Positions 24,959 through 32,800 of a DNA stretch of 64,000 nucleotides are shown here, in pieces. How positions within the stretch are numbered: the first letter of the stretch is position 1; each line of letters opens with the position of its first letter. Position numbers and translations under genes: made by a program. Below the pieces are notes generated by a model, which had not been told where the DNA came from, searched no databases, and saw only the letters and a list, made by a program, of their open reading frames with translations. Origin of the DNA: Pigmentiphaga aceris (GTDB lineage: Bacteria > Pseudomonadota > Gammaproteobacteria > Burkholderiales > Burkholderiaceae_B). The stretch is taken from contig NZ_CP043046.1 in NCBI RefSeq assembly GCF_008119665.1, positions 310,001 to 374,000 on the forward strand. Direction: 5' to 3'.

Positions 24959-26113
24959 TCACTTCAACTCGATCCGCACCACGCTATCCAGCGCGCCTTG
25001 CTTGAACGCCGGGTGCTTGCTGCCCGCCGCCTTCACCGTGGCATACAGCACCTGACCATCCGGGCTCAGGGCCAGGCTGTTCGGGTGCACCGGCAGGTCC
25101 AGGCTGCGCTTTACCGCATAGCTCTTGGCATCGATCACCGTCAGCTTGCCCGTGCCCTGCGGCTGCTCGCGCGTCACGCCGCGCGAGGTGGCGTAGACCT
25201 CGTCACGCACCGGGTTGTAGACGATGTCGAGCGCGCCCAGACCGATCGGTACGCGCTTGACCAGCTTGCGTGTCACCAGGTCGAACACCGCAACCTCACC
25301 CGCTTCGGCATCGCTGGCGAACAGGCGCTGGCCTTGCGAATCGATGGCCAGGTTGATGAAGTAATGCTTGGCTCCGTCACCCGCATCGATGCGGTCCATG
25401 ACCTGACCGAATTCAGGGTCGATCACGACGATCTGGTTGGTGCCACCGTGACCCACATACAGGCGCTTGTAGCGCGTGTCGTAGGCTGCGCCGGTAGACC
25501 ACATGCCCACGTTTTCCAGCGTGTGGCGAATCTGGCCGCTGAGTGCGTCCACGATCCAGACCTTGCCTTCTCGTTCCGGGCTGGTAACGAAGATGCGGTT
25601 GTCGACCTGATCGACAATCACCTTGCGCGTGTGCGGTGTTTCACCCTTTTCATTCTTGGCGGCGAGTTGCGACACGCCCAGCACCTTGCCGCTACCTGCA
25701 TCGACGGCGGTCAGCGAGCCATCGAGCGTGTTGCCGACGAAGACCATGTTGGTCTTGCTGTTGATGCCCAATGCGAATGCACGGCGACCCAGCGGAATTT
25801 CCTGCTTGACCGCCAGCGAGGTCGGATCGAGGCGATACAGAATACCGCCCTGGTTGCTGTCCTTGCCCATGACCGGTGTGGACGCCACGAACAGCGACGC
25901 CGATGCTGCGTCATAGGCCACTTCATACAGGCCTGGTCCGATATCCTGGCGCTGCGGTGCAAAGACGGCAGGCGCGGGTGCGACAACAGCGGGTGCAGGG
26001 GCAGGCGTAGTATCACGCGTCACCCGGGGCATATTGGCCTGGGGGGCGGCGCAGCCCCAAAGGGCAAGACTCACGCTGATGGCGAGGATGGTTTTCGGTA
26101 GCTGCACGGTCAT
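24959..26113 (-). CDS. YVTN-type beta-propeller lipoprotein (YncE-like)
   Basis: A 384-residue exported protein. The N-terminus TILAISVSLALWGCAAP looks like a lipoprotein signal with Cys 21 as the acylated residue. From about residue 60 the chain is made of ~45-residue propeller blades, with repeated motifs such as ALGINSKTNMVFVGNTLDGSLTAVDAGSGKVL, VSQLAAKN and PNSLALSPDGQVLYATVKA. Such YVTN or YncE-like proteins are periplasmic or outer-membrane scaffolds of unclear function. AAGGA lies 11 bases ahead of ATG 26113. It is monocistronic; a 242-bp gap separates it from the DUF481 gene. Confidence 0.85.
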   Translation of the reverse strand: MTVQLPKTILAISVSLALWGCAAPQANMPRVTRDTTPAPAPAVVAPAPAVFAPQRQDIGPGLYEVAYDAASASLFVASTPVMGKDSNQGGILYRLDPTSLAVKQEIPLGRRAFALGINSKTNMVFVGNTLDGSLTAVDAGSGKVLGVSQLAAKNEKGETPHTRKVIVDQVDNRIFVTSPEREGKVWIVDALSGQIRHTLENVGMWSTGAAYDTRYKRLYVGHGGTNQIVVIDPEFGQVMDRIDAGDGAKHYFINLAIDSQGQRLFASDAEAGEVAVFDLVTRKLVKRVPIGLGALDIVYNPVRDEVYATSRGVTREQPQGTGKLTVIDAKSYAVKRSLDLPVHPNSLALSPDGQVLYATVKAAGSKHPAFKQGALDSVVRIELK

Positions 26114-26355
26114 GCTCGGCGGGTTCCTTGTACGAGTGCGGGTGGAAGGACGCGCGATCAGCCATATTGTTGCGTTCGACTTGTCGCCGCGCGTACGTAG
26201 CAGACGTTAACATCCTTGGGCGATGGAATTATTGAGGAATGGTGACGGGGCAGGTGCCAATGCTTCGGATTTCAAAATGATTTCCGAATAAGGGCCTACG
26301 CAATTTTTCAGATGTCGGCGTTACAGGGGCATATGAAAGCGGGTCAGAAAGCGCA

Positions 26356-27453
26356 TCACCATGTCATTCCCAGACCCGTCATGAAGCGACGTTCATTGAC
26401 GGTCTGACGCCCACCGCTGACTTGTGCGCGGCCATAACTCAGGGTCAGTGCGGCCCAGTCGGTCAGCTTGTAGCGAAGCCCGGTTTCCAGGTCCAGCGTG
26501 AAGTCTGCCGTGTTGCTCAGCGGCCGGCTGAATTCGCCCTTCACGAAGGCTTCCATGCGTTGGTTGTAAAGCACCCGTCGATAATCCCAGCGCACGCCAG
26601 CGGCATAGAAATTGTCCCGGGTGCTGTCTTGATATTTGTAGTAGACGCGGCCAACCAGACCCGTCAGCGAGAATGCGCCAAGTTCATCATCCCAGAACTG
26701 ATAACCGGGACCGGTGCCCAAGGCGAACTGACGCGATACGTCTTCCACCTGATCGCGTTTGTAGAAGGTGCGGGCTTCCCAGAACAGCTTGTCGCTCAGG
26801 AAGTAATCCAGCGAATAACGGCCACCATAATTGTCGGTATTGATGTCATCGTCTTCGGTGTCGCGGTTGTAGTGCGCACCCAGAATATGTCGCCAATCGC
26901 CGTGGCTGGCTTCGCCATTGAAGATCGCGCTGTAGTTGCGCGTATCGGTCGATGCCTTCTTGGAATTCAAGCCCAGCGCCACATTGCCTTTCCAGACCAG
27001 ATCGGGAATACGCGTGCGCGGTTTCATGAACGTGTCCAGGTCGGATAGCGGGGTGACCTGCTGGGTGTTGTCGGCCACCACGGCAACCTTGCCGGGTTCG
27101 GATGCACGCAGTTCCACTTGCTTGTCTGCTTCTTTCAACCCGCCCGGGATCAAGACTGCAGTCTTGCTTTCCAGGGTGCGGATAGCGGTTTTGTCGACTG
27201 AGATCACGCCGCCGTATGGCGTCTCGATCAACAGCTTGCCACCGTCCATGGACTTGATGGTGCCCGTCAGGCGGTCGCCATTTTCCATCCAGACGGTGTC
27301 TGCAAATGCATGCGCGGCAGGTATCAGCGACAGGCAGGTCGACGCAAGGAAAATGAAAGCAAACGACCCTGTGTGAGATGCGCATGCCAATGGCAGCCGC
27401 AGCCGGTCGAGACGCGGCGAACAGCGAGATAGTGAGATGGTTCGCCGCGTCAA
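26356..27453 (-). CDS. DUF481 outer-membrane protein (YdiY-like)
   Basis: Up to 365 residues. A signal peptide (FAFIFLASTCLSLIPAAHAFA) is followed by a small beta domain with DTVWMENGDRLTGTIKSMDGGKL, and then about 220 residues with alternating strands ending in Trp (LTLSYGRA, FMTGLGMTW), the profile of a DUF481 beta-barrel. The frame opens with TTG 27453, overlapping by 4 bp the stop of the beta-lactamase-fold gene; an internal TTG start is possible. It is the third gene of the operon 29653-26356. Role unknown; possibly salt-responsive, as for YdiY-type proteins. Confidence 0.82.
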   Translation of the reverse strand: MTRRTISLSRCSPRLDRLRLPLACASHTGSFAFIFLASTCLSLIPAAHAFADTVWMENGDRLTGTIKSMDGGKLLIETPYGGVISVDKTAIRTLESKTAVLIPGGLKEADKQVELRASEPGKVAVVADNTQQVTPLSDLDTFMKPRTRIPDLVWKGNVALGLNSKKASTDTRNYSAIFNGEASHGDWRHILGAHYNRDTEDDDINTDNYGGRYSLDYFLSDKLFWEARTFYKRDQVEDVSRQFALGTGPGYQFWDDELGAFSLTGLVGRVYYKYQDSTRDNFYAAGVRWDYRRVLYNQRMEAFVKGEFSRPLSNTADFTLDLETGLRYKLTDWAALTLSYGRAQVSGGRQTVNERRFMTGLGMTW

Positions 27454-28508
27454 ATCTTGTCCGCCATCACCGTCTGCGCTACCGCTTGCCCCACTTCCCG
27501 CAGCAGATTTTCTGCGGGCTTGTTCTCGTCCACCCCTTCCACGCAGGCAGCCACAACGATGGCTGCGCTCTCGCGCGGGTTGATTACGCCCACGTGGCAG
27601 GCGCGCTCGAACTGCGTGCCGGTCTTGTGAATGAAACTGGTCTTGCGCGGCAGGCCGCCTGCCAGGCGATATTCGCCGGGTTCGTTGATCTTCATGTACT
27701 CAAACAGCATGTCGCGCTTGGCATCCGGCAGCAGCTTGCCTTGCACCAGTTTTTCCAGCATTGCGCCATAACCTTCCATGGTCGCGGTGTTCAGGCCGCG
27801 CTGGTAATAGCGGGCGTAGGCGTCGCGCATGGTGTCGACTTGCAGGTCAGCGGCCTTCAGTTCGGCGCTGCGGGTGAATGCCTGCACGCGCGCGGGGCCC
27901 ATGTCGGCCCCAGCGATTTCCACCAGATTGCGGTTCGACAGGTCGCGTGCACTGGGGTGGAGTTCGCTGTAGACGTCGTAGCGGATCTGCGTATAACTCG
28001 TCAGTTCTCCGACCTCGCGGCGGCCCATGTAGTCGCGTGCACCGGCGTTCAGCGTGTCCTGGCCGATGGCGCGCACCAAGATGTTTGCAGCGGTGTTATC
28101 GCTGCGCATCAGCATGGCGTCCAGCAGTGTTTCCACGCTGTATCGCTTGCCGCTTGCCTGCCACACCAGTTCACCCGACCCATCCACCTTGTCGGTGTCG
28201 GCCAGCGCGAATTGCTGATCCATCGACAGCTTGCCGCGCTCGACCTGCTGCAGCACGGCAACCGCAATCGGCACCTTGGCGGTAGAGGCCAGGTACCACG
28301 GGCGATCACCCGCATACGACATCTCTTTTCCGTCATCCAGGCGCTTCACGTAGACCCCTACCGAGCCGGGCGAGCGCTGATCGATCTGCTCGATTTTCTT
28401 CACCAGTTCTGCTGGCCAATCGGCAGCGCTTGCCGGTGCCAGCACAAGCAGGCTAATTGCTGCCGCGCAGGCGAGGGTGGACAGGGCGGGAATCATGGCT
28501 TGCCTCAC
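27450..28508 (-). CDS. Class A beta-lactamase-fold serine hydrolase (second of tandem pair)
   Basis: A 352-residue exported protein with signal LACAAAISLLVLAPASA. The penicillin-binding/beta-lactamase motifs are present in order: S-x-x-K as LASTAKVPIAV (Ser75/Lys78), S-D-N as MRSDNTAAN (136-138), and K-T-G as FIHKTGTQ. The Glu-x-x-Leu-Asn omega-loop motif of true class A lactamases is not evident. It may therefore act as a peptidase or esterase on peptidoglycan or as a poor lactamase. GTG 28508 overlaps the stop of the paralogue upstream by 4 bp, and its own stop overlaps the DUF481 gene. Confidence 0.87.
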   Translation of the reverse strand: MRQAMIPALSTLACAAAISLLVLAPASAADWPAELVKKIEQIDQRSPGSVGVYVKRLDDGKEMSYAGDRPWYLASTAKVPIAVAVLQQVERGKLSMDQQFALADTDKVDGSGELVWQASGKRYSVETLLDAMLMRSDNTAANILVRAIGQDTLNAGARDYMGRREVGELTSYTQIRYDVYSELHPSARDLSNRNLVEIAGADMGPARVQAFTRSAELKAADLQVDTMRDAYARYYQRGLNTATMEGYGAMLEKLVQGKLLPDAKRDMLFEYMKINEPGEYRLAGGLPRKTSFIHKTGTQFERACHVGVINPRESAAIVVAACVEGVDENKPAENLLREVGQAVAQTVMADKI

Positions 28509-29653
28509 TCAGAGAAAAATCCGGATTGCCGGATGACAGTGCCAACTTCTTTCAGGGCTTGTTCGGATCGGGTCAGCGATGCGTCACCGCTGACACAGGC
28601 CACGATCACCGCCTGACGCGGCACGGTGGCAGACGGGATGTCGACAATGCCGGCATCGCAGAAGCGCGCGCGCTGGGTGCCGGTCTTGTGCGCAAAGAGC
28701 GTGGCGGGCGGGAAGCCGGCTTTCAGGCGACGATCGCCGGTTTTTACGCGTCGCATGGTTTTCAGCAGATAGTCCGTGCTGGCCGGCGTCAGCACCCGAC
28801 CTTGCGCAAGCTGGGCCAGCAACGCGCCATAAGCATCGAGCGGCCCGGAATTCACCCGGGTGGCGTAATAGGCGGCGTAGGCGTCTTCCAAGGTCGCCTC
28901 GGGCATGTTTGCCGTGGGCGTGCCGACAATCCCCTGCAAGGCGCGGACCCGGTCGGCATCCGACGGCTGACGGCGGATCTTCACGAAGTCCATGCCGGCC
29001 AATCGGTTGGCACCGGGCACCAGATGGCTGTAAATCTCGCGGCGCACATCGGCCAAGGTCGTGATTGGCCGCATGCCGCCGGGAATCACGGTCTGCACCA
29101 GGGCGTTCACGGCATCCAGCCCCACCAGTTCGATCAGCATGTCGCTGGCGGTGTTGTCGCTGTAGATGATCATCTGTTCGATCAGATGTCGTACCGACAG
29201 TGCGGTGCCGGGTGCCATGCTGTTGGTGTTGCCCGCACCGTCCACGTAATCGGCCGCGCGCAGCGTCATGCGGGTATCGAGCGAAATCTCACCCCGGTCT
29301 ACCGCCTGCATCACGGCCAGTGCCACCGGCACCTTGACCATCGAGGCCAGGTACCAGCTTTCGTGCGCCCGATGCGCGACCGCAATCCCGGTGGTGAGGT
29401 CGTGCACGTAGACGCCGACATCGGCATGCACGCGCTCGTCCAGCATCTCCAGGCTGGCTTGCAGACGGGTGGGCCAGGTGGGCGTGGCGGCGAAGCTGGG
29501 CATGGCAGCGCCTGCACCCAGCAAGGCCGCAATGAAGGCGCGCCGACCCAGGCGGATGATCGGACGGTGGCGTGCGGGATGGCGTGAATTCGACAGCGTG
29601 AGGTCCTCCTGGTCAGGGTGAAATCGATGCGGGTTCGCGTGCCTACGTGGCAC
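28505..29653 (-). CDS. Class A beta-lactamase-fold serine hydrolase (first of tandem pair), Tat-type leader
   Basis: Up to 382 residues from GTG 29653. The leader contains LGRRAFIAALLGAGAAMPSFA, a twin-arginine type signal. Motifs in order: S-x-x-K as LASMVKVPVAL, S-D-N as IYSDNTASD, K-T-G as FAHKTGTQ. As in the paralogue downstream I do not see a Glu-x-x-Leu-Asn omega loop. The best ribosome site, AGGAGG (plus-strand complement at 29605-29610), is 8 bases before a CTG at 29596, whereas GTG 29653 has none; so translation may start at CTG 29596 and give a 363-residue protein. First gene of the three-gene operon. Confidence 0.85.
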   Translation of the reverse strand: MPRRHANPHRFHPDQEDLTLSNSRHPARHRPIIRLGRRAFIAALLGAGAAMPSFAATPTWPTRLQASLEMLDERVHADVGVYVHDLTTGIAVAHRAHESWYLASMVKVPVALAVMQAVDRGEISLDTRMTLRAADYVDGAGNTNSMAPGTALSVRHLIEQMIIYSDNTASDMLIELVGLDAVNALVQTVIPGGMRPITTLADVRREIYSHLVPGANRLAGMDFVKIRRQPSDADRVRALQGIVGTPTANMPEATLEDAYAAYYATRVNSGPLDAYGALLAQLAQGRVLTPASTDYLLKTMRRVKTGDRRLKAGFPPATLFAHKTGTQRARFCDAGIVDIPSATVPRQAVIVACVSGDASLTRSEQALKEVGTVIRQSGFFSE

Positions 29654-29899
29654 TGGCTGGCAAGAGATAGCCGCGTGACGGCTGTTTTCATGAGCCGCTC
29701 ACACTGCCAATCCGGCACCCGCCCGTGCTTGAGTGTTCAGCGATCGTTCAGCAAGCACCGTTCCTCGCATCCGGTTTGCATGGCACGTATCGGCCCACCG
29801 CCAGGATTCACATTCCTGTGTCCATGCGTGAACTTCCTTGTTCCAGCGCCAAAATGGCCTTTTTCAACCTTTATCATGTCGACTCAAGGGAGCGAGCGC

Positions 29900-32800
29900 A
29901 TGAGCAGCATCAAGATCGAGGGAACACTCGCCGGCAAGATCGGCTTTGCATCTCACCAGAACGCGGTGCCGGTGCTGCGTGAATTGCAGGTCGTTAACGA
30001 CAGCCAGACCGATTACCGCGATTTGGTGCTGGAACTCGTCGCCAGTCCGCCCTTCCTTGCTCCAAAATCCTGGCGCTTCGACCACCTGCCGAAGGGTGCG
30101 TCAGTGCACGTCCACGACCGCGACGTGAAGTTCGATGCGACCTATCTGTCCGGCTTGGGCGAAAGCCTGACCGGCGAGATCACGCTGCGGCTGGTGCGTG
30201 GGGGTAAGACGGATGCGAGTGAGACAACCGCGGCTGAAGTCCTTGCCACGCGCACCTATCCCGTCGAAGTTCTGGCACAAAATGAATGGGGCGGTGTCAA
30301 TTCCATGCCCGAACTGCTCGCGGCGTTTGCCATGCCCAACGATCCTGCGGTCGATCGGGTGCTGAAGGCGGCGTCCAATGTGCTGCGCCGCGCGGGCAAG
30401 AACGATTCGATCGATGGCTACAACGGCCAGTCGCGCACCCGAACCTGGGAAATCGCGTCTGCGCTGTGGTCGGCGGTATGCGGATTCAAGCTCAGCTACG
30501 CCTTGCCGCCCGCCAGCTTCGAGACCGAAGGCCAGAAGATCCGCACGCCCGGCACCATTCTGGAAGGCGGTGTGGCTACCTGCCTGGATACCGCATTGCT
30601 GTTTGCGGCGGCGCTTGAACAAGCCGGCCTGAACGCGCTGATCGTGATCACCAAAGGGCACGCGTTTGCCGGCGTGTGGTTGCAGCCGCAGGAGTTCTCG
30701 CAGCTGATCACCGACGAGGTGTCGGTGGTGCGCAAGCGCCTGGACTTGAAAGAACTGCTGGTGTTCGAGACCACGCTGGCGACCCGTGCGCCGGCTCCCA
30801 GCTTCAGCGAAGCCGTGGCCGATGCGCAGCGTCAGATCAACGACGACGACTTCATGCTGGCGCTGGATATCCACCGCGCGCGCATGCAGCGCATCCGGCC
30901 CCTGGCGCTGGCCAGCACGCTGCCAGCAGGCACCGGCGAAGAGGCAGTCAGTGCCGCCGAGGCGCTGGAAGAAGCGCCCATTCTGCCGGGCTTCGACGTC
31001 GATACTGCGCCCGTGGCCGATACCCCGGCCGGCAAGCTGACCTTGTGGCAGCGCAAGCTGCTGGACCTGACCACACGCAACCGCCTGCTGCATCTGCCCG
31101 AAGGGGCCAAGGCGATCCGCCTGGTCTGCCCGGAACCCGCTGCGCTGGAAGACCGGCTGGCCGATGGCAAGCGTATTCGCATTGTGGCCATGCCCGATCT
31201 GGAGGCAGGCGGCCGCGATGCGGCTTTGTACGAACAGCAGAACCGCGAAAACCTGCGCGATGCCTATGCGCTGACGGCCATCGGTCGTGGCGAAGTGGTG
31301 TCCACGTTGGAGAAGACCAAGCTGGAAGCGGCGCTGGTCGATATGTACCGCAAGTCGCGCAGCGATCTGGACGAGGGCGGGGCCAACACCTTGTTCCTGG
31401 CGATGGGTTTCCTGCAATGGAAAAAGACCCCGGACGACCCGAAGTCGTACTCGGCACCGTTGATCCTGCTGCCCGTCAAACTGGAGCGCAAGAGCGCGCT
31501 GTCGGGCGTGACGCTTAGCCTGCTGGAAGACGAGCCGCGTTTCAACCTGACCTTGCTGGAACTGCTGCGCCATGATTTCGAACTGGTGATTCCGGGGCTT
31601 GATGGCGAGCTGCCCACCGACGGAAATGGCATCGACATCGAGGGCATCTGGAACACCGTGCGCCGGGCCGTGCGCGATGTGCCCGGTTTCGAGGTGACCA
31701 GTGAACTGGTGCTGGGGACGTTCTCGTTCGCCAAGTACCTGATGTGGAAGGACTTGGCCGACCGCTCGGCGCAGCTGCTGCAAAGCCCGCTGGTTCGACA
31801 CCTGCTGGGCCGCAGCGATGCGGGTGGCGAAGGGTTTGTGTCCACTGGAGAATTCCCCCGCCCGGAAGAGTTGGACACCAAGATCGACGTGGCGAATCTG
31901 TTCACGCCGCTGCCTGCCGATTCGTCTCAGCTGGCGGCCGTGGTGGCATCGGCCAACGGGTGTGACTTCGTGCTGGATGGCCCACCGGGCACTGGCAAGT
32001 CGCAGACCATTGCCAACATGATTGCGCACAATCTGGCGATGGGGCGGCGCGTGCTGTTCGTTGCCGAAAAGATGGCCGCGCTGGACGTGGTGAACCGTCG
32101 TCTGGAAGAGAAGGGCTTGGGGGAATTCTGTCTGGAACTGCATTCCAGCAAGACCTCCAAAGTGGAAGTGCTGAAGCAGCTGGAACGCGCCTGGGACACC
32201 CGCGATACCTTGACTGCGGAGCAGTGGGCAGCGGAAGCGGCCGAAGTGCAACGCCTGCGCGACAAGCTGAATGGGGTGGTGGGTACTTTGCACAAGCGCT
32301 GGCCCAACGGGCTGTCTGCCTACCAGGCGATTGGCCGGGTGGTGCGCGATGCCAACGAATCTACACCGCGACTGAGCTGGCCCGATGGCACCCAGCACGA
32401 CGCCGCTGCACTGGCGCAGCTGCGTGACGTTGCCCGTCGCCTGGACCTGAACCGCGTGGCCGCGCAGAACCTGTCGGCCACCTTCGGGCTGGTCACACGC
32501 AGCGATTGGTCCAACGGTTGGCAAGCGTCGCTGGTTACCGCTGCGCACGACGTGCCGCCCGCCATCGACGCGCTGGAAGCCGCGCGTGAACAGGTGCTGT
32601 CGGCCACGCGTCTGCCGCTGCCGGCGGCCAGTGTCGAACAGTTGCTGGTGCTGGGCAACCTGCTGCTGGATGCACACGGCGTCGATCTGTCCTTCGCCTT
32701 TGCGCCCGACATGAAAGCCAAGGTAGCGGCTGCGCGCCGGGCAATGGAATTGCTGGCGACCTACCAACGCACCGAGCAAGGTCTGTCGGTGCGTTATGCG

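Noticed and set aside
24848..26101. 417-residue plus-strand frame opposite the propeller lipoprotein
   Set aside because: The minus strand has a lipoprotein signal and propeller repeats; the plus frame begins inside the terminator.
27450..29653. Assignment as functional antibiotic-resistance beta-lactamases
   Set aside because: The three serine-hydrolase motifs are there but the E-x-x-L-N motif was not found, so only the fold is claimed.
29618..29899. N-terminal extension of the helicase by 94 residues
   Set aside because: The extension crosses the divergent promoter region and reads as unstructured; ATG 29900 has a good ribosome site.
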